A stretch of DNA of 52,570 nucleotides from Streptomyces sp. MUM 203J (lineage in GTDB: Bacteria; Actinomycetota; Actinomycetes; Streptomycetales; Streptomycetaceae): positions 1 through 52,570 of the forward strand of contig NZ_JADWYO010000041.1 of assembly GCF_022414595.1 (NCBI RefSeq), given 5' to 3'. A program made the position numbers and the translations under genes. The notes under the pieces were generated by a model. That model was not told the origin of the DNA. It did not search any database and worked only from the letters and a program-made list of their open reading frames with translations. Positions 24,701 to 32,568 of this stretch are shown piece by piece (the stretch's first letter is position 1; each line of letters begins with the position of its first letter).

Positions 24701-27700
24701 TGGCGGGTCACCGAGCCCCGGCAGGTCTCGTACACCAAGTCCTCGACCCTCGGGGACGACAAGCGCACCGAGCGCGTCGTCGAGACCCGGACGGCCTTCG
24801 GGGCGTCGTACGGCCTGCCCACCCAGATCGAGTTCCGCGGCGACACCGGCAAGTCCGGCGACGAGTCCTGCACCAAGCTGGAGTACCTCCACGAACACGT
24901 CCGGAACATCATCGGTCTGACCAAACAGACCCTGACTTCCGCCACCAGCTGCGCCGCCGCCGACTTCAGCGATCTGACGAAGCTGACCTCGGCCACCCGC
25001 ACGGCCTACGACGGCCAGGCGTACGGCGCCGCCCTCACCAGCACCTCCCGTGGCCTGGCCTCCCAGTCCTGGTCGCTGAAGGCCGACAAGTCCGGTTTCC
25101 AGAACGAGGGCACCACCGAGTTCGACGCCATAGGCCGTGTCGTCAAGGCCACCGACCCGGACCTGAAGTCCTCCACGATCGCCTACGACCCGCCCACCGG
25201 GCAGGCGTACAAGGTCGTCCAGCGGAACTCGCTCGGCCACGAGCAGAGCAGCGAACTCGACCCGGGTCGCGGCACCGCCCACCGGACGACGGACACCAAC
25301 GGCCACACCAGCCAGGCCGTGTTCGACCCCCTCGGCCGCCTCGTCGAGGCATGGGGGCCCGGCCGTACACCGTCGTCGTCCGCCGTGCCCGACTTCCGGG
25401 CCGCGTACACGATCCCCGAGAACGATCCGGGCCAGGACCGCAAGCCTCCGTACGTCACGACGTACATGCGCGGTCACGAGAACCGTGTCGAGACCGCCGT
25501 CACCCTGTACGACGGACTCGGCCGCGAGCGGCAGTCCCAGGAGACCGCCACCGGCGGCGGCCGACTGATCACGGACACGCTGTACAACAGCTCCGGCGAG
25601 GTCTGGCAGACGAACAACGCGTACTTCGCGGAGGGCAAGCCCAGTGGCGAGCTGTTCACCCCGCTCGCGGACACGGCCGTCCCCAACGCGACGCGCTACA
25701 CGTACGACGGCCTCGGCCGCGTACTCGAAGAGATGCCGGTCCTGAACGGCACGGAGACCCCCGGCCGGGCCACCCGTTACGAATACGGCCCCGACCACTC
25801 CACCGTCGTCAACCCGGCAGGCGCGTCCTCCTACCGCGTGTTCACCGACGCCCTCGGCCGCACCATGCGGGTCGACACCTTCACCGACCCGACCCGCACC
25901 GTCGCGCCGATCACGATGCGGTACACGTACGACAGCAAGGGCCAGCTGGAGAAGGTCACCCACTCCGCCGACCCGACCCGCCCCTGGACGTGGACGTACG
26001 ACGGCCGCGGCCGGATGGAGACGGCCACCGACCCCGACTCCGGCACGACCCGCACCACGTACGACCACCGCGACCGCCCGGTCACGGTCACCAACGCGCG
26101 CGGCGTCACCGTCTGGACCGGCTACGACGAGCTGTCCCGCCCGAAGCAGCAGCGCCTCGGCGGCGCCTCCGGCACGCTGCTGAGCGACTACACGTACGAC
26201 ACCGCTCCCGGCGGCAAGGGTCTCCCGGCCGCGTCCACCCGCTACACGGACGGCGAGCCGTACCGGATGACGGTCGGCGGCTACACCGACAGCTATCAGC
26301 CGGTCTCCACGACCCTGTCCCTGCCGCAGAGCCTCGCGGACACCTGGGACCTGAAGACCTCGTACACCTACTCGTACGAGTACACCGACACGGGCCTGCT
26401 CCAGTCGGCGCAGCTCCCCGCCGTCGGCGGCCTCGGCTCCGAGAAGCTCGTGGCCCGCTACAACAGCGAGGGCATGCCGCTGTCGCTGTCCGGCAAGGAC
26501 TGGTACGGCTCCGAGGTCGTCTACTCCCCGTACGGGCAGATCCAGCGCGCCACGCTCGGCGCACAGCCCAACCGGGTGTGGACACAGGCCAATTACGACG
26601 AGGCCAGCGGCGCGCTCCAGGACCAGATGGTCTACCGCGAGCAGACCGGTCACCAGTCGGTCGTCGCGAACAACCTGGTCTCGCACCGCTCGTACTGGTA
26701 CGACAACGCGGGCAACGTCACCTCGATCCGTGAGCGGGCGACCGGCATCGAGGAGCGCCAGTGCTTCCGCCATGACCCGCTGGGCCAGCTGACGGAGGCC
26801 TGGACCTCGGGGGACCAGGCGTCCTGCGCCGCGGGCCCGATCAAGGCGGACGGCAGCGCCAACGTCACGGCGGGACCGGACCATTCGGGCTACTGGCAGC
26901 AGTACGAGTACGACCTGCTCGGTAACCGCAAGTCGCTGGTCCAGAAGGACCTGACCGGCGACACCGCCAAGGACGCCACCACCACGTACACGTACGGCAA
27001 GGCGGACGGCAGCCAGCCGCGCACGCTGACGAAGGTGCGCAAGGAGTACGTCACCCCGGCGGGCGCACAGATCACCACGGAGGCGGAGCGGCTGTACGAG
27101 CTGACGGGCGACATGAAGTCCGTCACGTCGGTCCAGAACGGCGACAAGCAGGAGCTGACCTGGACGTACGACGGCCAGATCGAGACCATCACCGGCCAGG
27201 GCAGCAACGGCCGCACGCCGTATGTAGGTCTCGCGGGCAAGTGCCTGGACCTGAAGGCCGGCACGGTGGCCGAGGGCCAGCCGATCCAGCTGTATTCGTG
27301 TAACTCGACGCTGGCCCAGAAGTGGTCCTTCAAGCCCACGCCGGGCGGTACGGACGCGAACGTCGGCACCCTGACCAGCACGAACGACGACTGGTGCGTC
27401 CAGCCTGTCTCTGGTGCGGCGGGCGCGGCGATCCAGCTCCAGAAGTGCGACGGCTCGTCCGCGCAGCAGCTGACGCGCACGGCGGCGGGCCAGCTGAAGC
27501 ACAACGCGTCGGGCCTGTGCCTGGCGAGCAAGGACGCGTCGTCGAACAACTCGACCCCGATCGTCCTGGTCTCCTGCAACATGGTCGACACCTCCCAGCT
27601 GTGGGAGGCCCAGAACCAGACCCGCCACATCTACGGCCCTGACGGCGCCCGCCTCCTGACCATCCAGGGCAGGCAGGCGACGCTCCACCTGGGCGAGGCC

Positions 27701-29623
27701 GAGGTCACGACGCAGAAGAACGGCGTCCTGGTCAACACCCAGCGGACGTACGCCGCGCCCGGCGGCGCGGTCCTGCGCTACGCGAACAACACGGGCTCCT
27801 CCCAACTGGTCGCCATGGCGGGCGACCACCAGGGCAGCCCGTACGCGGAGGTCTCGCTCAACAGCCAGATGCAGGTCCGCGTCCGCAAGCAGGACCCGTT
27901 CGGCAACGAGCGCAGCGGCGCGACCTCGGGAATGAACCCCCAGTCCCACGCGGGCTTCCTGGGCCAGACCCGAGACGACGCCTCCGGCTACCAGCCCCTG
28001 GGCGCCCGCCTGTACGACCCGGTCGTCGGCCGCTTCATCTCCGCGGACCCGATCCTGGACCTGGCGGACCCGCTCCAGTCGAACGGCTACGCGTACGCCC
28101 ACAACAACCCGGTGACCCTGTCGGACCCGACGGGGCTGGCGGTCAAGCTGACTGGGTCGGAGCGGGCGGCTGCCCTGGCGGGTGTGGGCCTCAGCGCATC
28201 CGAAATGGCCAACGCCGAAGCGGACCTGGGCCGCACGGTGAAGTCGGTGATCCTGGCCACGGCATGGGACGTCCTGAACGAGTTCATCCCCATCGACTCC
28301 GCCATCGCCTGCTTCGGCGGTAGCTTGTGGGGCTGCGCTGACACCATCACCAGCTTGATTCCGCCGCTGAAGCTCTTCAAGCTAATCGACGTGGGCATGG
28401 CAGCCCTTCGCACGGCCAAGGCCATCAAGGCCCTGTACGCGGCTCAAGCGAAGGCAAGAGAGACCCTCTCCCGCGCCAAGGCCGCTCTGCAGAAGGCACT
28501 CGACGCCAAGAAGGCAGCGATCGAGAAGGCCAAGAAGGCCGCACAAGCAGCCAAGAAGAAGGCCGCCGACAAAGTCAAGACGACAAGCAACAAAGCGGTC
28601 AATGCCATAAAGAAGACCGGCAACCGCGTCCAAAAGCAGGCCCAGGCCAAAGCCGCCCCAAGGTCCTCCTCCGCAGCCAGCAGTGGCGTCGGAAGAGGCG
28701 GCGGCTCCAGGGGCGGCGACAAGCCCGGCGGCTCCTCCGGCGGCTCCTCCCGCAGCAACGGCGGCAGCAGCGGGGGCAGCGGCGCGGGCAAGGCCGACGA
28801 GCCCAGCGGCGGCGGTGCCTGCCCGATCAACCGTGACAACAGCTTCACCCCCAGCACCAAGGTCCTCATGGCCGACGGCACCACCAAGCCGATCGAGAAC
28901 GTGAAGACCGGCGACAAGGTCCTCGCCACCGACCCGAGGACCGGCGAAACCCGGGTAGAGACGGTCACCGCCGAGATCAAGGGCCAAGGCCTCAAGCACC
29001 TGGTCAAGGTCACCATCGACACCGACGGCAAGAACGGCTCAAAGACCGCCGAAGTCACCGCGACCGATGGCCACCCCTTCTGGGTGCCTGAACTAGGCGA
29101 ATGGATCGACGCCACCAACCTGAAGAGCGGCCAGTGGCTCCAGACCAGTGCTGGCACGTACGTCCAGATCACCGCAGTCGAGCGCTGGACCACCCAGAAC
29201 GCCACCGTCCACAACCTGACCGTCAGCGACCTGCACACGTACTATGTGCTGGCGGGGGCTACGCCGGTCCTGGTTCACAACTGTAATGGTGTCTCTATTT
29301 ATAGGACGCCGAAGGTTGATGACATGGCGCATGAGTTGGAGCGTGGCCCCAACCCGGCATCGCATCAAGATGGCGATGCTTCGGTCTACCTCGGGGAGAA
29401 AAGCGTGGCGAAGGAATACCAGAATCGCGGCTCCTATGCGAATGGGTCAATTCGTTACGACATGCACGAGGACTTCCTCAAGGAATTCTCGGACACCGCA
29501 TTCCGGTATGACCGTAAGGGGCCTGGAGGTTCCGCAAGAATCGAGTTCGTGATCCCAGTTGGGCGACTTGATCGATTCAACGAGCTCACGCTACGTAGAG
29601 TGTGGGAGCCCGGGAATGGGTGA
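21743..29623 (+). CDS. Secreted RHS-repeat polymorphic toxin with ricin-type lectin and Hint domains
   Basis: 2,626 residues. Signal peptide with an Arg-rich head ends near Ala51. A long N-terminal region, then YD/RHS repeats (TRYTYDGLGRVLEE, RYTYDSKGQLEKVTH, TYDHRDRPVTVT). A ricin-type lectin domain sits inside the repeats at about 1825-1955 (GKCLDLKAGTVAEGQPIQLY, three Q-W/Q-L units). The RHS core motif RLYDPVVGRFISADPI is at about 2088, followed by a Lys/Ala-rich coiled region and a Gly/Ser linker. A Hint domain (about 2359-2514) starts NSFTPSTKVLMADG, has TDGHPFW, and ends VLVHN-C. Asn/Cys at the end fits self-cleavage releasing the tip. The last 113 residues (from Cys2514) are the toxin. 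ATG 21743 has GGGAG 9-10 nt upstream; ATG 21791 has none. GC falls in the toxin tip. Confidence 0.93.
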   Translation: MPARGPLSWVGRGRLTMTESGRLRRRRARTGIVLLLSTTLAVTTLSAEAWAVPAPGMTREQLELPDIPQSDPITPDDTAETSLTTADEVPVTPYQPVAVTPWQQDSGAVDLTGAEPGTSKPVDDLPIALGVPEGGDPEAVAGTWAVDLAAPETSQTAGVPGLVMKVTPPATVDPGAEVALSVDYTAFADLYGPQAADRFGLMLLPDCVYDAPDSGDCATEGGTQTMAAAPDGDGFDKVPSQVEVVPAAEAPTRTTAAKGAEKRRVVSGTVSVGWLLKDRAAAGAKAEVEADTDAEAKAGTEVKADTGSEGHSAQTGSVRTALATAGSTSTGSGVVGALDTGASASGDYTATPLLSSGSWAAGSSSGAFTYGYQVQTPETAGGVMPKVNLSYSSQSVDGRTSASNNQASWIGDGWDYNAGVITRTYAGCTQDSKKPGANNATHRTGDMCWGSDNATLSLGGMTTELVRDDTKNTWTTANGDGSKVQLLKNTGLGNGDADGEYWVVTTRDGTKYYFGRHKLPGWTTGDPVTNSVLTVPVYGNHAGEPCYKAGDWPGSHCTQAWRWGLDYVEDIQGNAMSLWWARETNYYARNFNFKAPVSYHRGGYLTHIDYGQREDTLFSAAPLARIAFDVKERCFTEGSLTCSEANFTDKDPGKYRIWYDTPADLRCESGKKCWNAAPSFWTRKRLDKITTLTQRVRGSSTLHPVDTYQLTQSFPVLKTGPNTALWLESITRTGHGTDGRTVTLNPVRFESNTEDMPNRVMRGSSDPRPGFSRLRIARVISEYGGETVVTYKQPTGECATGTGLPGKSDTAALKSNARLCYPSYWHPDPSKEDIDWFHKYVVENVEELPNVDGAYATQTAYTYKNAAWKLAEQEFTKKSTRTYSRFAGFEQVTVITGADDPLIGSKKTKAVTRYFRGMGDTVPVHDITGAEIAKDNDPFAGRIAEELTYANASDADTAWITRSVTFPEAKELAKRVRGDGLSDLRAWRVTEPRQVSYTKSSTLGDDKRTERVVETRTAFGASYGLPTQIEFRGDTGKSGDESCTKLEYLHEHVRNIIGLTKQTLTSATSCAAADFSDLTKLTSATRTAYDGQAYGAALTSTSRGLASQSWSLKADKSGFQNEGTTEFDAIGRVVKATDPDLKSSTIAYDPPTGQAYKVVQRNSLGHEQSSELDPGRGTAHRTTDTNGHTSQAVFDPLGRLVEAWGPGRTPSSSAVPDFRAAYTIPENDPGQDRKPPYVTTYMRGHENRVETAVTLYDGLGRERQSQETATGGGRLITDTLYNSSGEVWQTNNAYFAEGKPSGELFTPLADTAVPNATRYTYDGLGRVLEEMPVLNGTETPGRATRYEYGPDHSTVVNPAGASSYRVFTDALGRTMRVDTFTDPTRTVAPITMRYTYDSKGQLEKVTHSADPTRPWTWTYDGRGRMETATDPDSGTTRTTYDHRDRPVTVTNARGVTVWTGYDELSRPKQQRLGGASGTLLSDYTYDTAPGGKGLPAASTRYTDGEPYRMTVGGYTDSYQPVSTTLSLPQSLADTWDLKTSYTYSYEYTDTGLLQSAQLPAVGGLGSEKLVARYNSEGMPLSLSGKDWYGSEVVYSPYGQIQRATLGAQPNRVWTQANYDEASGALQDQMVYREQTGHQSVVANNLVSHRSYWYDNAGNVTSIRERATGIEERQCFRHDPLGQLTEAWTSGDQASCAAGPIKADGSANVTAGPDHSGYWQQYEYDLLGNRKSLVQKDLTGDTAKDATTTYTYGKADGSQPRTLTKVRKEYVTPAGAQITTEAERLYELTGDMKSVTSVQNGDKQELTWTYDGQIETITGQGSNGRTPYVGLAGKCLDLKAGTVAEGQPIQLYSCNSTLAQKWSFKPTPGGTDANVGTLTSTNDDWCVQPVSGAAGAAIQLQKCDGSSAQQLTRTAAGQLKHNASGLCLASKDASSNNSTPIVLVSCNMVDTSQLWEAQNQTRHIYGPDGARLLTIQGRQATLHLGEAEVTTQKNGVLVNTQRTYAAPGGAVLRYANNTGSSQLVAMAGDHQGSPYAEVSLNSQMQVRVRKQDPFGNERSGATSGMNPQSHAGFLGQTRDDASGYQPLGARLYDPVVGRFISADPILDLADPLQSNGYAYAHNNPVTLSDPTGLAVKLTGSERAAALAGVGLSASEMANAEADLGRTVKSVILATAWDVLNEFIPIDSAIACFGGSLWGCADTITSLIPPLKLFKLIDVGMAALRTAKAIKALYAAQAKARETLSRAKAALQKALDAKKAAIEKAKKAAQAAKKKAADKVKTTSNKAVNAIKKTGNRVQKQAQAKAAPRSSSAASSGVGRGGGSRGGDKPGGSSGGSSRSNGGSSGGSGAGKADEPSGGGACPINRDNSFTPSTKVLMADGTTKPIENVKTGDKVLATDPRTGETRVETVTAEIKGQGLKHLVKVTIDTDGKNGSKTAEVTATDGHPFWVPELGEWIDATNLKSGQWLQTSAGTYVQITAVERWTTQNATVHNLTVSDLHTYYVLAGATPVLVHNCNGVSIYRTPKVDDMAHELERGPNPASHQDGDASVYLGEKSVAKEYQNRGSYANGSIRYDMHEDFLKEFSDTAFRYDRKGPGGSARIEFVIPVGRLDRFNELTLRRVWEPGNG
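29233..29284 (+). repeat. Recombination repeat A: end of the Hint coding sequence
   Basis: 52 bp encoding HTYYVLAGATPVLVHNC. It is 47/52 identical to 33016-33067 and in the same reading frame relative to the VHNC codons. The two copies are direct repeats 3,783 bp apart. Confidence 0.85.
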
Positions 29624-29882
29624 CGGCATGGTGCGGGTTGACGAAGAGCTGGAAGTGGTCGTGTCTGCGACTACGGCATGGGGGGTCAAGGTGACCACTC
29701 GGGATGGAGTGGAGGGCTTTATCGACAACCTCAAAATTCCGTCATGGCTAGCTCGGGAGGAACTGCCAGTGAGCGGCACATCTCTACTCGTTGTGGTTCT
29801 TGACGATGTCCGCAGCCCGTTTAGAGGCAGCTTGCTCGATGAGGACATTGAACTCGCTCGCAACGCGCGCAGGCGAACGTAA
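29616..29882 (+). CDS. Putative immunity protein of the RHS toxin, S1/OB-fold-like
   Basis: 88 residues from ATG 29616, which has GGGAG 7 nt upstream and overlaps the toxin stop by 8 nt, so translation is probably coupled. The sequence VRVDEELEVVVSATTAWGVK, then VTTRDGVEGFIDNLKIPSW and GTSLLVVVLDDVRSPFRGSLLDEDIELARN, follows the order of an S1-type OB fold: strand, W/F-G-V-x-V, DGVEGFI, and G-x-x-L-x-V-x-V-L-D. S1 domains bind RNA, so it may imitate or shield an RNA target or simply reuse the fold. Small size, low GC and position directly after a toxin tip are typical of immunity genes. Not matched to a named Imm family. Confidence 0.75.
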   Translation: MGDGMVRVDEELEVVVSATTAWGVKVTTRDGVEGFIDNLKIPSWLAREELPVSGTSLLVVVLDDVRSPFRGSLLDEDIELARNARRRT

Positions 29883-29911
29883 GTGACTTCGGTTGCAAGT
29901 TCCTAGCGCAA

Positions 29912-29952
29912 ACCTGAACCCCCGTCGGATGGGTCCCGACGGGGGTTCAGGT
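29912..29952 (+). terminator. Terminator after the toxin-immunity pair
   Basis: ACCTGAACCCCCGTCGG (29912-29928) and its exact complement (29936-29952) form a 17-bp stem with a 7-nt loop, 30 bp after the immunity stop. Confidence 0.8.
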
Positions 29953-29957
29953 CGCTG

Positions 29958-29978
29958 TGACGGCAGTAGTTGACGGCA
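29958..29978. repeat. Paired TGACGGCA motif (copy 1) beside the integrase
   Basis: TGACGGCA at 29958-29965 and 29971-29978, 13 bp apart, just past the end of the integrase gene. The same pair recurs at 32904-32923 and 34006-34025. The pattern resembles arm-type binding sites of tyrosine integrases (inference). Confidence 0.55.
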
Positions 29979-29981
29979 ACG

Positions 29982-31289
29982 TCAGCGGACGAGGGCCGGG
30001 CAGGGCGGTGGTTCGTCGCCGCCGGAGTGTGTCGTCTTGTCGTTCTCCAGGCTGCCGAGCGCATTGCTGAGGGTGTCGATGGCATCGCGCTGGAGGCGGA
30101 GTCGGACGTGGGCATAGACGGTGGCGGTAACGCCGATGTGGGCGTGGCCGAGTAGTTCCTTGATCACGACGAGTTCGACGCCCTGTTCCAGGAGCAGGGT
30201 GGCGGTCGAGTGGCGGAGGTCGTGGAAGCGGATGCGGCGGAGGCCGGCCTTGTGGAGGAGGGCGGTGAAGGTGCGGGTGAGGTTGGTTGGGTCGATCGGC
30301 CTGCCCTGCGGCGTGGTGAACACGTGCCCGTTGTGCTGCCATTCGGTGCCTGCCGTGTGACGGTCGCGCTGCTGTTGTTCGTGATGGTGCTTCAGTGAGT
30401 GGACGCAGCGGGTGGGGAGGGCGATGCGGCGTTCGGAGGCCCGGGTCTTGGTTGGCAACGTGATGAGTCCGCCCGTGCTGGTGCGCTGGAGTGTGCGGCG
30501 GATGGCGGCGGTGCCCGCGTTGAGGTCGAGGTCATCCCAGCGGAGGCCGAGGAGTTCGCCTTTGCGGAGTCCGCTGTGGAGCGCGAGTTCGAACAGGGCG
30601 TGCAGCCGGTGACCATACGCCGCGGTGAGGAGTTGGCGGGCTTCGTCGGTGGTGAGGGGTTCGAAGCGGCGGGGCCGTGGGGTGCCGGTGCGGACGTTGC
30701 GGGCGACGTTGCGCGGGATCTCCTCCTCGCGGACGGCGTGCTCCAGGGCGGACTTGAGCACGGAGTGGATGTAGGTGAGCGTCAGAGGGGAGAGCAGCTT
30801 GGAGCAGCACTGGCCGATTGCGCAGCAGCGGGGCTGGTCGCGCCGGGCGTCGATGCGGCGGGTGCAGCACTGGCAGGTGGTGCGGAGCTGGTTGAGCCAG
30901 GTGCGGATGTCCTTGGCGGTGAGCTTGGTGAGCTTCTTCTTGCCCAGGCCGGGGACGAGGTACCGATTCACGCAGGCGGTGTAGCGGGTGTGGGTGTTCT
31001 CGCGGAGGTGGTGGACGGCGACGTTCTCCAGCCAATAGGTCAGGTACGCGGCCAGGCTGCCCTGTGCGGAGGGGATGGGGAGGCCGCGGTTGCTGGCGGC
31101 GATCTTCTCGGTGAGCTTGGCCAGTGCCTCCTTGCGGGTGGTGCCGTAGACGCGGATGCGCTTGCGGGTGTTGCCGGGAGCGAGGACGTATCCGGCAGCC
31201 TCCCATCGGCTGTCCTTGCGCTGGTAGACAGTCCCGTCGCCGTTGGCGCGGACGCGGCGGGAGGCGGGGGTGTCGCCGGGCGTGGTCAT
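29982..31289 (-). CDS. Tyrosine recombinase / integrase
   Basis: 435 residues. An N-terminal arm-binding beta region (GDGTVYQRKDSRWEAAGYV) is followed by a SAM-like core-binding domain (LAAYLTYWLENVAVHHLREN). A Cys-rich insertion (CQCCTRRIDARRDQPRCCAI, GQCC) of the type common in Streptomyces integrases may bind zinc. The catalytic domain follows with Arg in LHSGLRKGELLGLRWDDL, H-x-x-R in FHDLRHSTATLL, LLGHAHIGVTATVYAHV and nucleophile Tyr. All catalytic residues are present, so it may be active. Its start abuts a decapitated regulator gene at 31290. No excisionase gene is seen. Confidence 0.92.
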   Translation of the reverse strand: MTTPGDTPASRRVRANGDGTVYQRKDSRWEAAGYVLAPGNTRKRIRVYGTTRKEALAKLTEKIAASNRGLPIPSAQGSLAAYLTYWLENVAVHHLRENTHTRYTACVNRYLVPGLGKKKLTKLTAKDIRTWLNQLRTTCQCCTRRIDARRDQPRCCAIGQCCSKLLSPLTLTYIHSVLKSALEHAVREEEIPRNVARNVRTGTPRPRRFEPLTTDEARQLLTAAYGHRLHALFELALHSGLRKGELLGLRWDDLDLNAGTAAIRRTLQRTSTGGLITLPTKTRASERRIALPTRCVHSLKHHHEQQQRDRHTAGTEWQHNGHVFTTPQGRPIDPTNLTRTFTALLHKAGLRRIRFHDLRHSTATLLLEQGVELVVIKELLGHAHIGVTATVYAHVRLRLQRDAIDTLSNALGSLENDKTTHSGGDEPPPCPALVR

Positions 31290-32072
31290 CAGGCGGCCCT
31301 ACTGGCCCGCGCCGAGGCGCTGCGTCTGGCAGGCACCTACCTCACCCAGGTACGGCAGTACGACATCGCGTATGCCGCCGTGCGCGGCGCCATCATGGAC
31401 GCCCGTCAGGCCGGAGACATGCTTGCGGCAGGCTCCGGTGTCGGCTGCATGTGCTGGCTGCTGGTGAGGCAGGGAAGGCTGGACGAGGCGGAACAGGTCG
31501 CCGCCCAGAGCATGGACGCGGTGGAGCCGAAGATCACCGGGGCTGAGCCGGACCACTACGCGGTGTGGGGCGGCCTGGCGATGGAGGCCGCCGCAGCAGC
31601 CGCGAGGAACAACCGTCCCGACGAGGCGAAGGCGTACCGCCAAGCCGCCCGGGTCGCGGCAACCGCGGTCGGGACGGCGCATCGCAACGTCTCTCGGCAC
31701 TGGTCCGTCTTCGGGCCGGTCACCGTCGCGGTCAAGGCACTCGAAGACTCCCTGGTCATCGGTGACGCTCGCACGGTGGTGCGCAAGGCAGGCGAGCAGG
31801 AGGAGTTGTCGCCCAAGGCCTGGAAGCGCTTGGGCAGGCCCAGCACCAACGACGGGAACCGCTTCACCCTCGACGTGGCGCGCGCCTACACCCGGACCGG
31901 CGACCTGTCCGCTGCCATGGACGAGTTGACCCGTGCCAGGGAAGCCGCCCCGCAGTGGCTGCGGCACCAGAACGGGGCCGCCGAGACCATGCAGGAGATC
32001 CTGGGCAAGCGCAAGCGCACCCTTACGGCGGAGATGCGCGAAATGGCCGATTACCTGGGCGTCGTTGGGTAG
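31290..32072 (+). pseudogene. XRE-TPR regulator lacking its N-terminal DNA-binding domain
   Basis: About 260 codons of TPR-like helices (ALLARAEALRLAGTYLTQVR, AYAAVRGAIMDARQAGDM, VRQGRLDEAEQVAAQSMDAV, FTLDVARAYTRTGDLSAAMDEL) ending EMREMADYLGVVG. This is the C-terminal two thirds of the roughly 400-residue helix-turn-helix/TPR regulators common in Streptomyces. The homology starts at the exact base where the oppositely oriented integrase begins, so the helix-turn-helix half is gone. There is no start codon or ribosome-binding site suited to the remaining part. The two small genes after it are its usual companions, supporting a captured chromosomal fragment. Confidence 0.75.
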
Positions 32073-32179
32073 CTGCCACGCAGCGTGGCAGTTCGTGAAC
32101 CTGGAGTCGCGAACTGCCATGGTCACCACCTGGGGTGACGGACAGTCAGTGCCTACGGTCAGTGTGTCCACCGTCAGTG
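32073..32179. promoter_or_regulatory. Inverted and direct repeats in the leader of the small-gene pair
   Basis: CTGCCACGC-A-GCGTGGCAG (32073-32091) is a perfect 9-bp inverted repeat. TGGCAGTTC (32086-32094) and GAACTGCCA (32111-32119) form another sharing the same half-site. GTCAGTG is repeated at 32145, 32158 and 32173. This looks like an operator for the regulator whose gene was truncated upstream (inference). Confidence 0.5.
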
Positions 32180-32199
32180 ATCCAGGCCGGGGGTGCCCA

Positions 32200-32568
32200 G
32201 TGAGCCAGCCCAGGAGCGATGCCGACCGTATGCGTCGCAGAGAGCTGTACGACGCCGCGTCGGGCGGGGGAGGTCCCCGCTTGCTGCCGTGGACCAGCCC
32301 GGAGGGGAAGCCCTGCTACCTGAGCAGCGACGGCCGGGGCTACCTCTCCACCCTCGCCGACAGCATCGAGACGGTACAGCTCAGCATGGGCCAGGAACTG
32401 TTGGAGTATGCCCGCGCCGCCACGGCACCCGGCGCGAAAGCCCTGTCGGCGAACGAGTACCGCTGGCTGGCCCGCCGGTTGACCGAAGCCCTGACGGACG
32501 CGCTCAGGGTCGCGGAATCGCGCGGGCAGCGCATCCCGGATCAGGAAGAGGCGGCCGAGGATGCCTGA
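32200..32568 (+). CDS. Conserved Streptomyces hypothetical protein, partner of XRE-TPR regulators
   Basis: 122 residues from GTG 32200 (MSQPRSDADRMRRRELYDAA). It contains LPWTSPEGKPCYLSSDGRGYLSTLADSIETVQLSMGQELLEYA and a C-terminal helical LSANEYRWLARRLTEALTDALRVAESRG. This architecture is common next to helix-turn-helix/TPR regulators in Streptomyces accessory regions. No enzymatic motif is visible. It overlaps the next gene by 8 nt, so the two are translationally coupled. The operator-like repeats at 32073-32179 lie in its leader. Confidence 0.75.
   Translation: MSQPRSDADRMRRRELYDAASGGGGPRLLPWTSPEGKPCYLSSDGRGYLSTLADSIETVQLSMGQELLEYARAATAPGAKALSANEYRWLARRLTEALTDALRVAESRGQRIPDQEEAAEDA

Noticed and set aside
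21878..28102. A 2,074-codon open frame on the minus strand inside the RHS gene
   Set aside because: It is the antisense shadow of the GC-biased RHS coding sequence: low-complexity Val/Arg/Gly/Leu composition, no domains, no ribosome-binding site.
30399..31289. Plus-strand frame antisense to the integrase that continues into the TPR remnant
   Set aside because: The first 297 codons are the reverse of the integrase; only the part from 31290 has protein similarity.
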